64,000 bases of DNA from Sphingoaurantiacus capsulatus (lineage in GTDB: Bacteria; Pseudomonadota; Alphaproteobacteria; Sphingomonadales; Sphingomonadaceae), in NCBI RefSeq assembly GCF_042648405.1, contig NZ_JBHRXV010000004.1, forward strand, positions 186,001 through 250,000, read 5' to 3'. Below, piece after piece: positions 1-9,313 of the stretch. The notes beneath the pieces are model-generated. The model saw nothing but the letters and a program-made list of their open reading frames with translations. It had not been told where the DNA came from and ran no database searches. The position numbers were made by a program, and so were the translations under genes. Positions within the stretch are counted from its first letter, which is position 1; each line of letters opens with the position of its first letter.

Positions 1-79
1 GCAACTGAAGCGCAGGGAAACCGGCGGGGCGGACGACTGCGGGAGTCGCCTGTCAAAGGGGTGCCCCGCCGGTCCCTAC

Positions 80-218
80 CAAGGGGAGTAGCGGCTCCCC
101 TCAGAGCATCCAGGCCAGCGGCCATCCGGCGCGCCGGCAACCCGGACGCGCGGCGAGGCCGGGCGGCGGGGTTGCGGAGGGCGAAGAGCGCGGACGATGC
201 GGGCCATCTCAAAAAACT
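80..218 (+). ncRNA. yybP-ykoY (Mn2+ riboswitch)-like RNA motif, orphan
   Basis: The stretch contains AAGGGGAGUAGC at about 89-100, framed by CUAC/GUAG, which resembles the highly conserved L1 loop of the yybP-ykoY manganese riboswitch. Further on are GGCAACCCGG (about 137) and GGCGAGGCC (about 151), which resemble the conserved CAACACCGG and GGCGAGACC parts of that family. GCAUC near 106 can pair with GAUGC near 196 to close the element. In known genomes this element precedes Mn2+ exporters or Gdt1/TerC-like membrane proteins, but here no plus-strand gene follows: the next gene is convergent. A strong GC hairpin (about 15-77) lies just before it. It could be a relic, a trans-acting RNA or a chance match. 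A covariance-model search would decide. Confidence 0.4.
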
Positions 219-254
219 CCATCTGCGGGGTCAGCCCCCGTTCGATGGATTTTG
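209..254. repeat. long imperfect inverted repeat (hairpin)
   Basis: CTCAAAA at 209 is the exact complement of TTTTGAG at 248-254, and inside it CCAT/ATGG and GGGG/CCCC also pair, giving a nested hairpin of about 46 nt. It lies beyond the 3' end of the minus-strand response regulator and after the riboswitch-like element, so it may be a terminator or processing structure for either. There is no U-run typical of an intrinsic terminator. Confidence 0.4.
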
Positions 255-320
255 AGCTATCACGGCCCGTTCGGATCGCCGCGTAAACAACTGTAAACTG
301 CGATAAGCTCTTGAGAAGGG

Positions 321-1010
321 CTAAGCTTCTACGAGCTCCAGCCGGTAGCCGAAGCTGTAGACGGGCACCAGCCGGAAGCCCTTTTCGGGAGTCAGGTGAA
401 GCTTGGTGCGAATCTTCGAGATGTGCGCGTCGAGCGTGCGGGTGGGCAGATCGGGGTTACGGCCCCACACCGCCTCCAGCAGGTGCGCGCGCGACAGCGG
501 GCGCTGCGTATTTCGCATCAGCATCGCAGCGAGCGCGAATTCCTTGGCGGTGAGCGTCACCGTCTCCGCACCGATCTTCACCGACTGGTCGCGGTGGTCG
601 AAGGTCAGGCCGCTCAGTTCCTCGGTCGAGGCGGCGACCGGCGCCGGGTAGCGGCGGCGCAGCACGGCATCGACGCGGGCGCGCGCCACCGCCGGCTGGA
701 ACGGCTTGGTGATATAGTCATCGGCGCCGGCGTCGAGTGCGGCGACGATGTCGGTTTCCGCGTCGCGGAGCGTGATCATGATCGCCGGCGGGCACGGATC
801 GAGATGTTCCTGCGCCCATTGCAGCACTTCGAGCCCGGTGGCGCCGGGGACGTTCCAGTCGAGCAGCAGCAGATCGAAGGATTCCTGGCGCAGCCGGACG
901 AGCATCGACGAGCCGGTGACAACGATATGGCAATCATGGCCGAGCGGCCCGAGCGTCGCGCATAGCAGCTCCGCCAGCAGCGGATCGTCCTCCATCACGG
1001 CTATGCGCAT
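321..1010 (-). CDS. OmpR/PhoB-family response regulator (orphan)
   Basis: Two-component transcription factor of 229 residues. The N-terminal receiver has the acidic pair D8/D9, the phosphoacceptor D51 (in LLLLDW), T80 and K102 (TKPF), so it should be phosphorylated normally. The C-terminal half (about 130-225) is a winged-helix DNA-binding domain of the Trans_reg_C type, with the recognition-helix region TRTLDAHISKIRTKL. No histidine kinase is adjacent: the next gene, in the same orientation and about 60 bp upstream, encodes a secreted M20 peptidase. The cognate kinase is therefore elsewhere, or to the left of the window. The family assignment is firm; the regulon is unknown. Confidence 0.93.
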   Translation of the reverse strand: MRIAVMEDDPLLAELLCATLGPLGHDCHIVVTGSSMLVRLRQESFDLLLLDWNVPGATGLEVLQWAQEHLDPCPPAIMITLRDAETDIVAALDAGADDYITKPFQPAVARARVDAVLRRRYPAPVAASTEELSGLTFDHRDQSVKIGAETVTLTAKEFALAAMLMRNTQRPLSRAHLLEAVWGRNPDLPTRTLDAHISKIRTKLHLTPEKGFRLVPVYSFGYRLELVEA

Positions 1011-1070
1011 CGTGCCCCTCCGATGGCGTTATACCGCCGGTCTAGCGCCGGCTGAAACCCACAATTTCAG

Positions 1071-2372
1071 TCACTTCGGTTCACGGCTGAGCCGCGTCAT
1101 CAGGATGGCGGCGCGTTTCGCCTGCTTGGCGATGCTCGGCAGGTTGACCGCCTCGCCCGGCGCATGGTCGCCGCGGCTCGACGGCCCGAGGCCGACGAGA
1201 CCGTCGACATCGTTGGCGACGAAGGCGATGTCGCCGGCGCCGCGCTTCAGCGGATCGAGTTCCGCCATCTGCGGGAGGCCCATGTCCTTGTTGACGACAT
1301 TGAGCTTCGCCAGCAGCGCGCGGTTGCCGGCGGTCGGCGCCATCGGCGGATAGCCTTCGTCGAAGCTGATCTTGGCACCGGTCTCCGGCAGATGCTTGGC
1401 GACGATCGCCTGCATCTTCTCGCGCACCCGCACCGTCTGCTCCTGCGACAAGGTGCGGAAGTCGCCGCGCGCGATGGCGACGCCGGGAATGATGTTGCCC
1501 TTGCCGGTGGCAGTGGCGCGCACCGCATCGGCATCAAGCGTCGCGGTGGCGCCGCCGGTGATAAGCCCGACGTTGAAGGTGAGGTTGGGCTCGGGCAGCT
1601 CGGTACGGAACGCGGCGATGATGCGCGCGATCTCGTAGATCGCGCCGTCGCCGACGCCGGCGCGGAAGATGCCCGACGAATGGCCGGACTTGCCGGTGGT
1701 ATGCAGCTCCCAGCTGTTCGACGAGCGGCGGGCGATCGAGCCCATGTCGCGGCCATCCTCGACCGACAGGCCTTCGAAATCAAGCGCCGCGTCGGCGCGC
1801 TTGCCGGCAGCGATCAGGTCGGCGCGGGCGATATCGATGGGGTCGCCGCTGCGCTCCTCGTCGCCGGTCAGATGAACCTCGATATTGGCGTCCTTCAGGG
1901 TGCCGGCGGCCTTCATGGCGCGCAGCGCGGCAAGCATCGCGACGACGCCGCCCTTGTTGTCGGCGGCGCCCGGCCCGACGCCCTGGTCGCCTTTGCGCTC
2001 GAATTTCTGGAAGGGCGAGTCCGGCTCGAACACCGTGTCGAGGTGACCGATGAGCAGCAGCAGCTTCCCGCCGGGCCTGCCCTTGTGGGTGGCGATCAGA
2101 TGGCCGGCGCGCTTGGTCTGCGGCAGCGGCTTCCACACGGTGGTGAAGCCGAGCGCGTCGAACTCGGGCTTCACCATCTCGGCGACCTTGGTGACGCCTT
2201 CGATGTTCAAGGTGCCGCTGTTCTGGTTGACCAGTTTCTCGAGGAACAGGATCGAGCGCTCCGCCTCGGCATCGACGGTCGCGACCATCTTCTTTTCCGC
2301 CGACGAGAGCGCGGCGTGAGCGGGCGACGCCAGCGCGACGGCGGCGGCAGCGAGCAAGAGATACGTCTTCAT
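1071..2372 (-). CDS. secreted M20-family metallopeptidase (glutamate carboxypeptidase-like)
   Basis: Protein of 433 residues with a clear Sec signal peptide (cleavage after about residue 20, AHA-A), so it acts in the periplasm or outside. The di-zinc ligands of the M20 family are visible: H110 and D112 in GHLDT, D138 in GAADNKGG, the catalytic E172 followed by E173 in GDEERSGD, E200 in DFEG, and H403 in GDHAPGE. The closest described relative type is carboxypeptidase G2, which removes C-terminal glutamate from peptides or folates; substrate specificity cannot be read here. It is divergent from the metalloprotease at 2489, with about 116 bp of shared upstream DNA. Confidence 0.92.
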   Translation of the reverse strand: MKTYLLLAAAAVALASPAHAALSSAEKKMVATVDAEAERSILFLEKLVNQNSGTLNIEGVTKVAEMVKPEFDALGFTTVWKPLPQTKRAGHLIATHKGRPGGKLLLLIGHLDTVFEPDSPFQKFERKGDQGVGPGAADNKGGVVAMLAALRAMKAAGTLKDANIEVHLTGDEERSGDPIDIARADLIAAGKRADAALDFEGLSVEDGRDMGSIARRSSNSWELHTTGKSGHSSGIFRAGVGDGAIYEIARIIAAFRTELPEPNLTFNVGLITGGATATLDADAVRATATGKGNIIPGVAIARGDFRTLSQEQTVRVREKMQAIVAKHLPETGAKISFDEGYPPMAPTAGNRALLAKLNVVNKDMGLPQMAELDPLKRGAGDIAFVANDVDGLVGLGPSSRGDHAPGEAVNLPSIAKQAKRAAILMTRLSREPK

Positions 2373-2488
2373 GGCGACTCCCCGAGGCGATGTGTTGGCC
2401 TGACCCTAGCCGAGCGAATCCTGGCCCGCCACATGGACTTGCCCCAGAGCGGGCACTAGGCTCGACTGTCTGTCATCGGGGGATATCC

Positions 2489-4924
2489 ATGCTGAAGCGC
2501 CTTGCCGTCGCCGCCACCGCCCTGTCGATCGTGCTGGCCGCGCCGGCGCTGGCGAAGGACGACAAGCCGGGCGATCCGATGAAGGGCACGGTGGCGCGTG
2601 ACGGGCTGCTGCCGGTGAACGTCGATGCGAAGGGTGGGCGGATCCTGCTGTCGCTGCCGAAGGCCGACGCGGACGGGATTTCGGGGCGCTATCTCTATAT
2701 GGCGAGCCTGAAGACAGGCTTGGGCTCGGCGCCGATCGGGCTCGACCGCGCGCAGCCGGGACCGGCGCAGATGCTGGTGTTCCGCCGCCTCGGAAAGAAG
2801 GTGGCGATCGAGCTGGAGAACCCGCGCTTCCGGGCGACGGGGGCCGGGGCGAGCGAGCTGGCGGCGGCGCGCGATGCGTTTGCTTACTCGACCCTGTGGC
2901 TGGGCGACGCGATCGACCTGCCGGGCGGCGGGCTGGCGGTGGATATCGCCCCGTTCCTCGCGCGCGACACCAAGGGCATCGCCGCGCAGCTGAAGGACGG
3001 CGGGGAGAAGGGCTACAAGCTGGTCGCCGATCTGAGCGCCGCCGACCCGTCGGCGGTGAAGGTGTTTCCGGACAATATCGAGTTCGAGGCGCGGCAGACC
3101 TATGTCTCCGACGAGCCGGGCGACGAGGTGAGCAACATCGCGCCCGACCCGCGGTCGATCGGCATCGTGGTGCGACATTCGCTGGTCCGGCTGCCCGAGG
3201 CCGGCTATCGCCCGCGCCGCTTCGATCCGCGCGGCGGCAGCTTCGCGACGCAGGTGCTCGACTTCGCGTCGCCGCTGGGATCGTCGATCGTCTACGAGCT
3301 GGCCAACCGCTTCCGGCTGGAGAAGACCGATCCAACCGCGGCGCGGTCGACGGTGAAGAAGCCGATCGTGTTTTACATCGACAATGGCGCGCCCGAGCCG
3401 ATACGCACCGCGCTGCTGGAAGGCGCATCGTGGTGGAAGACGGCGTTCGAGGCGGCGGGGCTGATCGATGCCTATCGGGTGGAGATTCTCCCCGAGGGGA
3501 TCGACCCGCTCGACGTGCGCTACAACGTCGTCAACTGGGTCAATCGGGCGACGCGCGGCTGGTCCTATGGCTATGCGGTGACCGACCCGCGCACCGGCGA
3601 GATTCTAAAGGGCACGGTGCTGCTCGGCTCGCTGCGGGTGCGGCAGGACATGCTGATCTATGAGGGCCTCGTCGGTGCGGACAAGGTCGGCACCGGCGGG
3701 CCGAACGACCCGGCGCAGGTGGCGCTGGCGCGCATCCGGCAATTGTCGGCGCACGAGGTCGGGCATGCGCTCGGCATCCTGCACAATTTCGCGGGGAGCA
3801 CGCAGGATCGCGCGTCTGTGATGGATTATCCGGCGCCGCGCGTCGGGCTGGTGAACGGCGTGCCCGACCTGTCGGATGCGTACGGCGTCGGCGTCGGCAA
3901 GTGGGACAATTACGCGGTCGACTGGCTGTACGGCGACCCGGCGGGCGGCGACCTCGATGCGGCGGCGCGGGCGAAGGCCGATGCGGCGACGCGCGCGGGG
4001 CTGCGGTTTGTCGGCGACGAGAATTCGCGCAGCGTAGGGTCGTCGCAGCCGTGGGGCGGGCTGTGGGACGACGGCGCCGATGCGGCGGTCGAACTGAACC
4101 GCGTGATGGCGGTGCGGCGGGCGGCGGTGGACCGGTTCGGGATGAGCGCATTGCACCCGGCCGAGCCGGCGTCGAACCTGCGGCGCAAGCTGGTGCCGAT
4201 CTGGCTGATGCACCGCTATCAGGTCGAGGCGGCGGCGAAGTATGTCGGCGGCGTTGAATCGACCTATGCGGTGAAGGGCGATGGCGACGGGGTGGCACGG
4301 GCCACGCCGGCGGACGACCAGCAACGGGCGCTGACCGCGCTGTTCGCGACGCTTGAGCCCGCGGCGCTCGATATCCCCGAGCGGCTGGTGCCTTTGCTGT
4401 CGGCGGGCTGGTCGGGGAGCGAGGATCGGCAGTTCGAGATCGAGATTTTCCCCACTGCAGGCTCGACGGTGTTCGACCCGCTGACCGCGACCGATGCAGC
4501 GGCACAGCAGACGCTCAATGCACTGCTGGCGCCCGAGCGGCTGAACCGGATGGCGGACCAGAACCGGCGGAATGGCAATCTGCCAGGCGCGCGCGAGGTG
4601 GTCGACCGGGTGGTCGGGCTGGCGCTGCTGCCGGCGGGGACGCGGCGGCTGGAGGAGGTGCGGCGGCGGATCGGGACGCGCAGCGCGCTGGCGCTGGCGG
4701 CGACGCAGCGCGATCAGAAGCTGTCGCCCGGCGTGGCGGCGGTGATCGACCAGCGGCTGGCGGATTTCGCGCGGCAGCTGGCGGGGCGGCAGGGGATGAA
4801 CCCCGACGAGCGGGCGTGGAGCCTCAGCCTCTCCCGCCTGCTGCTCGACCGCGAGGCGCTCGACGCGGTGCTGAAGGACGAGAAGCGCGAGCCGAAAATC
4901 CCGCCGGGCATGCCCATCGGCTGA
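2489..4924 (+). CDS. secreted zinc-dependent metalloprotease (DUF5117/DUF5118 type)
   Basis: Protein of 811 residues. I place the start at the ATG at 2489 because it gives a signal peptide (MLKRLAVAATALSIVLAAP, cleavage after about residue 23); an upstream in-frame ATG at 2390 would bury it. The zinc motif HEVGHALGILH has H422, E423, H426 and H432, the HExxHxxGxxH pattern of metzincins, and a Met-turn-like SVMDYP follows about 20 residues later. The long region before it matches the layout of large bacterial zinc-dependent metalloproteases of DUF5117/DUF5118 type. It is probably a periplasmic or exported endopeptidase. Substrate unknown. Confidence 0.88.
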   Translation: MLKRLAVAATALSIVLAAPALAKDDKPGDPMKGTVARDGLLPVNVDAKGGRILLSLPKADADGISGRYLYMASLKTGLGSAPIGLDRAQPGPAQMLVFRRLGKKVAIELENPRFRATGAGASELAAARDAFAYSTLWLGDAIDLPGGGLAVDIAPFLARDTKGIAAQLKDGGEKGYKLVADLSAADPSAVKVFPDNIEFEARQTYVSDEPGDEVSNIAPDPRSIGIVVRHSLVRLPEAGYRPRRFDPRGGSFATQVLDFASPLGSSIVYELANRFRLEKTDPTAARSTVKKPIVFYIDNGAPEPIRTALLEGASWWKTAFEAAGLIDAYRVEILPEGIDPLDVRYNVVNWVNRATRGWSYGYAVTDPRTGEILKGTVLLGSLRVRQDMLIYEGLVGADKVGTGGPNDPAQVALARIRQLSAHEVGHALGILHNFAGSTQDRASVMDYPAPRVGLVNGVPDLSDAYGVGVGKWDNYAVDWLYGDPAGGDLDAAARAKADAATRAGLRFVGDENSRSVGSSQPWGGLWDDGADAAVELNRVMAVRRAAVDRFGMSALHPAEPASNLRRKLVPIWLMHRYQVEAAAKYVGGVESTYAVKGDGDGVARATPADDQQRALTALFATLEPAALDIPERLVPLLSAGWSGSEDRQFEIEIFPTAGSTVFDPLTATDAAAQQTLNALLAPERLNRMADQNRRNGNLPGAREVVDRVVGLALLPAGTRRLEEVRRRIGTRSALALAATQRDQKLSPGVAAVIDQRLADFARQLAGRQGMNPDERAWSLSLSRLLLDREALDAVLKDEKREPKIPPGMPIG

Positions 4925-5001
4925 GAGTGATTCGCAACCGGAACGTCCCCCGCCGACGCATCGTTGACCCCGCGCAAATTCAACCTGTGCCGGAGGACAA
5001 G

Positions 5002-5517
5002 ATGGCTGAAGCGAAGAACCCGGATGCGATCGCGCTGCTGAAGACCGATCACCGCACCGTCGAGGAGCTGTTCGAGAAGTTCGAGTCAGCGAAGGGCGCC
5101 GACCGCAAGCAGAAGCTGGCCAACCAGATCTGCCTGGAGCTGACCGTCCACATGGAGCTGGAAGAGACGATCTTCTACCCGGCGTGCGAGGGGAAGATCG
5201 AGGAAGACCTGCTGAAGGAAGGTTACGTCGAGCATGACACCGGCAAGGTGCTGATCGCCGAGATCGAGGCCGGCGGCCCCGACGAGGAATTCTACGACAC
5301 CAAGGTCCACGTGCTGAGCGAGATCATCGAGCATCACGTCGAAGAGGAAGAGAAGCGCGGCGAAGGAATGTTCGCGCAGGCCCGCAAGGCCGACATCGAC
5401 CTGCAGGCGCTCGGCGAGCAGATGGCGGCGCGCAAGGAAGAGCTGGTCGCGCAATACAAGAAGCGCGGGCTGCCGCTGCCCGAGACGACGACCTTCACGC
5501 AGGCGAAGGTGGCCTAA
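5002..5517 (+). CDS. hemerythrin HHE domain protein
   Basis: Cytoplasmic protein of 171 residues, started at the ATG at 5002 because CGGAGG lies 6 nt upstream; earlier in-frame starts run into the preceding gene's tail. The helical bundle carries the diiron-ligand pattern of HHE hemerythrins: H17 (KTDHRTV), H50 with E54 (HMELE), H78 (VEHD), H103 and H111/H112 followed by acidic residues (HHVEEEE). Such proteins bind O2, NO or iron and are linked to redox and nitrosative stress. It is followed by a terminator-like hairpin and so is probably monocistronic. Confidence 0.92.
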   Translation: MAEAKNPDAIALLKTDHRTVEELFEKFESAKGADRKQKLANQICLELTVHMELEETIFYPACEGKIEEDLLKEGYVEHDTGKVLIAEIEAGGPDEEFYDTKVHVLSEIIEHHVEEEEKRGEGMFAQARKADIDLQALGEQMAARKEELVAQYKKRGLPLPETTTFTQAKVA

Positions 5518-5527
5518 CGTACCGAAA

Positions 5528-5562
5528 GCCGGCCTGCCCCATGCCGGGCGGGCCGGCCCTTT
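5528..5562 (+). terminator. Rho-independent terminator after hemerythrin gene
   Basis: GCCGGCC (5528-5534) pairs with GGCCGGC (5551-5557) and GCCC (5536-5539) with GGGC (5546-5549), separated by one mismatch and closed by a 6-nt loop. The stem is followed by CCTTTA. It lies 11 nt after the hemerythrin stop. Confidence 0.6.
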
Positions 5563-5595
5563 ACGGCCCTGGTGCGCCATGCTCTATCGGCGGCC

Positions 5596-7626
5596 ATGAA
5601 CCGCACCCTGCTGCTGGCCGCCGGCCTCCTCGCCTCCGCTTCGCTGCCCTCGATGGCCGTCGCGGCAACCGAAACCTACACCGTGATCGTCGGGGGCCGG
5701 ACCGTCGGCCATCTGAAGGCCGACACCAACGGTGCGTCGACCGTCATCGACTATGACTACAAGAACAACGGCCGCGGGCCGACGATCGCCGAGACGCTGA
5801 CGCTCGGGGCGGACGGCCTGCCGACCGCGTGGACAGTGAAGGGCGCCACCACCTTCGGCGGCAAGGTCGACGAGAAATTCGCGCTGAAGGGCAAGACCGC
5901 GAGCTGGACCGATTCGGCGGGCAGCGGCACGAAGCGCGTCGGCGAGCCGAGCCTCTACATCAGCCAGTCGGCGAGCCCGTGGTCGCTCGGCCTCTATGCG
6001 CGCGCGCTGCTGAAGGATGCCGACCGGACGATGCCGGGCCTGCCGGGCGGCAATGTGAAGCTGGAGAAGATCGAGACGTTTACCGCCAACGGCACGGGCG
6101 GCCCGGTCGAGGTGACCGCCTATGCGCTGACCGGCATCGACCTCAACCCAAATTACCTGTTCCTCGACAAGGACGGCGCCTTCTTCGCCTCCACGCAGGG
6201 GCGCGGCGTGACGGTGCGGAAAGGCTATGAGGGCGAGGACGACCGGCTGCGGGCGATGGCCGAGAAGCTGTCGGCGGCGCGCTATGCGGCGATCCAGAAG
6301 GCGACCGCGCATAATTTCGACGCGCCGATCCGCATCAGGAATGTGCGCATCTTCGACCCGAAGACCCTCGCGCTGACCGCGCCCAAATCGGTGGTGGTGT
6401 TCCGCGATAGCATCGCCGCGGTCGAGGAGCTGAACAGCCCGGCGACGCCCGGCGAAGTCACCATCGACGGCGCCGGCGGCACCTTGGTCGCGGGCATGAC
6501 CGAGGGCCACGGCCATGCGTCGGAGGACGACGCGGTGCTCAACCTCGCGGCGGGCATCACCTCGATCCGCGACATGGGCAACAACAATACCGAAATGCTG
6601 GCGATGATCGACCGCATCGAGAAGGGCGAGTCCGCCGGATCGCGGATCGTGCCGAGCGGCTTCATCGAGGGCCGTAGCCCGTTCAGCAGCAACAACGGCA
6701 TCGTCGCGGAGACCGAGCAACAGGCGGTCGACGCGGTGCGCTGGTACGCGGCGCGCGGCTTCCCGGCGATCAAGATCTACAACAGCATCAAACCCGAGTG
6801 GGTGCCGGCGATGGTCGCCGAGGCACACAAGCTGGATATGCATGTCATGGGGCACGTCCCCGCCTTCGCCACCGCCGACCAGATGATGGCGGCGGGCTAT
6901 GACGAGCTGACGCACATCAACCAGTTCGTGCTCGGCTGGATCCTCAAGCCCGGGGAGGACACTCGCAACCTGCTGCGCCTGACCGCGCTGCGCCGCCTGC
7001 CCGGCCTCGACCTCGACAGCGCGCCGGTCAAGAAGACGATGGCGACGATCGTCGAGAAGAAGATCGCCATCGACCCGACCCTGGTGATCCACGAGGCGTT
7101 CACCCAGTCGCGCGACGGCCAGGTGCCGCCGGGCATGGTCGACTATCTGGATCACATGCCGATCAGCACGCAGCGCGACGCCAAGCGCGCGTGGGTGGAC
7201 CTGTCGCAGGCCGGCGACGACGCCGCCTATCGGGGCGCGTTCGACAAGATCGTCGAGGTGGTGAAGCGATTGAACGCCAGCGGCGTGATGATCGTGCCGG
7301 GCACCGACATGGGCGGCGCCTTCACCTATCACCGCGAGCTGGAGCTGTATCAGAAGATCGGCATGACCCCGGCGCAGATCCTGAAGCGCGCGACCTGGGA
7401 CATGGCCGCGTTCCTGAAGCAGGACCAGCAGCGCGGATCGATCGAGCGCGGCAAGCTCGCCGACTTCTTCCTGGTCGCGGGCGACCCGACGAAGGATTTG
7501 AAGGCGATCAAGGCGATCCGCATGGTGGTGAAGAACGGCACCGTCTATTTCCCGAGCGAAATCCATTCGCACTTCGGCATCGCGCCCTTCGCCAAGGCGC
7601 CGGCGATCGTCGAGCCGAAGAAGTGA
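5596..7626 (+). CDS. secreted metal-dependent amidohydrolase
   Basis: Protein of 676 residues with a signal peptide (MNRTLLLAAGLLASASLPSM, cut near residue 24). Residues from about 250 onward form an amidohydrolase TIM barrel. The metal-binding HxH is H305/H307 in EGHGHA, the likely carboxylated or bridging lysine is K393 in AIKIYNS, further histidines occur in MGHVP and LTHINQF, and an aspartate in GTDMGG. The N-terminal 200 residues are beta-rich and less recognisable. This looks like the imidazolonepropionase/Xaa-Pro dipeptidase-like branch common in sphingomonads. Its stop codon overlaps the GTG of the M28 peptidase, so the two are co-translated, which suggests sequential peptide breakdown in the periplasm. 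Confidence 0.88.
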   Translation: MNRTLLLAAGLLASASLPSMAVAATETYTVIVGGRTVGHLKADTNGASTVIDYDYKNNGRGPTIAETLTLGADGLPTAWTVKGATTFGGKVDEKFALKGKTASWTDSAGSGTKRVGEPSLYISQSASPWSLGLYARALLKDADRTMPGLPGGNVKLEKIETFTANGTGGPVEVTAYALTGIDLNPNYLFLDKDGAFFASTQGRGVTVRKGYEGEDDRLRAMAEKLSAARYAAIQKATAHNFDAPIRIRNVRIFDPKTLALTAPKSVVVFRDSIAAVEELNSPATPGEVTIDGAGGTLVAGMTEGHGHASEDDAVLNLAAGITSIRDMGNNNTEMLAMIDRIEKGESAGSRIVPSGFIEGRSPFSSNNGIVAETEQQAVDAVRWYAARGFPAIKIYNSIKPEWVPAMVAEAHKLDMHVMGHVPAFATADQMMAAGYDELTHINQFVLGWILKPGEDTRNLLRLTALRRLPGLDLDSAPVKKTMATIVEKKIAIDPTLVIHEAFTQSRDGQVPPGMVDYLDHMPISTQRDAKRAWVDLSQAGDDAAYRGAFDKIVEVVKRLNASGVMIVPGTDMGGAFTYHRELELYQKIGMTPAQILKRATWDMAAFLKQDQQRGSIERGKLADFFLVAGDPTKDLKAIKAIRMVVKNGTVYFPSEIHSHFGIAPFAKAPAIVEPKK

Positions 7627-9248
7627 GGCGCGCCGCGCTCGCCGCCGCGCTCCTCCTCGCTGCCGCTCCGGCGGCAGCGCAGATCAGCGCCGATCGCATC
7701 AAGGCGGACGTAAAGACGCTGGCCAGCGATGCCTTCGGCGGGCGCGGGCCGGGGCAGCCGGGCGAGGCGAAGACGGTGCAGTTCCTGTCCGAGCAGTTCG
7801 GCAAGGCGGGGCTGGCGCCGGGCGGCGAGAACGGCGGCTGGACGCAGGACGTGAAGCTGATCCGCTATGACCGCGGGCCGGTGACGATGTCGGCGCGCGT
7901 CGGCGGCGCGACGATCCCGCTGGTCGCGGGCAAGGACGTGACGGCCTCGTCGCGCATCCTCGGCGAGACGGTGCTGTCGGGCGCGCCGCTGGTGTTCGCG
8001 GGCTATGGCATCGCCGACCCGGCGATCGGCTGGACCGGCTTTGCCGGCGCCGACCTCAACGGCAAGGTGGCGGTGCTGATCGCCAACGATCCCGATTTCG
8101 AGGCGGCGGCGCCGGGGGCGTTCGGCGGACGCACGCTGGTCTATGCCGGGCGCTTCGGCGCCAAGGTCGAAGCGGCGGCGAAGGCCGGCGCGGTGGCGGT
8201 GCTGGTGGTCCATGAGACGGCGGCGGCGAGCTACCCCTGGTCGCAGGTCGGCAACGGCGACAGCGTGCCCACCTTCGGGCTGGATTTCGGAACGGTGGAC
8301 GCCAAGCCGCTGGGGCTGCGCGGCTGGCTGCACCGCGATGTGGCCGCCGACCTGTTCAAGCGGGCGGGGCTCGATTTCGAGAAGCTGAAAGCGGCGGCTC
8401 GGGACGGCGCGTTCAAGCCGGTGGCGATCGGCAACGCGACGCTCTCGACGCGTTTCTCGACGACGGCGACGCCGTTCGTCAGCCGCAACGTGGTGGCGCT
8501 GCTGAAGGGCAAGGCGCACCCGGACGAGACGATCATCTACGGCGCGCACTGGGACGCCAACGGCACCGGCCCGGCCGACGCCAAGGGCGACACGATCCGC
8601 AACGGCGCGGTCGACAATGCGACGGGCACCGCAACGCTGATCGAGGTGGCGCGCGCCTTTGCCGCCGGGCCGCAGCCCGACCGCTCGATCCTGTTCATCG
8701 GCTACACCGCCGAGGAGAAGGGGCTGCTCGGCGCGGAGTGGTATGCCGCGAAGCCGCTGCGGCCGCTGGAGACGACGGTGGCGGTGCTCAACCTCGACCC
8801 GCATGTCGTGCTCGGCGCGGCGCGCAACCTCGACCTGATCGGCGGCGGGCGGACGCCGCTTGAGGCGGACCTGAAGCGCATCGCGGCGAAGCATGATCTG
8901 CGCGTCGATGACGAGGCCAATCCGGAGGCCGGCTGGTATTTCCGCTCCGACCATTTCGCCTTTGCCAAGAAGGGCGTGCCCACGGTGTATTTCCGCGCCG
9001 GCCGCGACCTAATCGACGGGGGTTTCGCCGCGGGCAACAAGGTCGCGGATGCGTACAACGAGCGCGACTATCACCAGACGACCGACGAATTCGACGCCGG
9101 GTGGAGCTTCGCCGGCGCGGCCCAGGAAGCGACCGTCGCCTACGAGATCGGCCGCGAGCTGGCGACCAGCCGACGCTGGCCCGACTGGAACGACGGGGTC
9201 GACTTCAAGACGGTTCGCAACCGTTCGGCAGCCGCGCGGCGTCCCTAG
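7623..9248 (+). CDS. secreted M28-family aminopeptidase with PA-like insert
   Basis: Protein of 541 residues. I use the GTG at 7623, whose GTGA overlaps the stop of the upstream amidohydrolase and which starts a signal peptide (alanine/leucine-rich, cut after AAA near residue 20). M28 zinc ligands are present: H309 and D311 in GAHWD, D331 in AVDNATG, E364/E365 in TAEEKG, an aspartate in LNLDPH and H444 in SDHFAF. The region about 110-270 resembles the protease-associated domain found in these enzymes. Predicted role: periplasmic aminopeptidase, translationally coupled to the preceding enzyme. Confidence 0.9.
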   Translation: MRRAALAAALLLAAAPAAAQISADRIKADVKTLASDAFGGRGPGQPGEAKTVQFLSEQFGKAGLAPGGENGGWTQDVKLIRYDRGPVTMSARVGGATIPLVAGKDVTASSRILGETVLSGAPLVFAGYGIADPAIGWTGFAGADLNGKVAVLIANDPDFEAAAPGAFGGRTLVYAGRFGAKVEAAAKAGAVAVLVVHETAAASYPWSQVGNGDSVPTFGLDFGTVDAKPLGLRGWLHRDVAADLFKRAGLDFEKLKAAARDGAFKPVAIGNATLSTRFSTTATPFVSRNVVALLKGKAHPDETIIYGAHWDANGTGPADAKGDTIRNGAVDNATGTATLIEVARAFAAGPQPDRSILFIGYTAEEKGLLGAEWYAAKPLRPLETTVAVLNLDPHVVLGAARNLDLIGGGRTPLEADLKRIAAKHDLRVDDEANPEAGWYFRSDHFAFAKKGVPTVYFRAGRDLIDGGFAAGNKVADAYNERDYHQTTDEFDAGWSFAGAAQEATVAYEIGRELATSRRWPDWNDGVDFKTVRNRSAAARRP

Positions 9249-9313
9249 CGGAACAGCACTCCCCGGCACGGGTTCAAACCTTGAATCCCCAACCTGCCGA
9301 GGAGCGACGATCC

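Noticed and set aside
1..255. A short plus-strand protein-coding gene (64 codons or more)
   Set aside because: The translation is Arg/Ala/Gly-rich without a ribosome binding site, and the region has RNA-like motifs instead.
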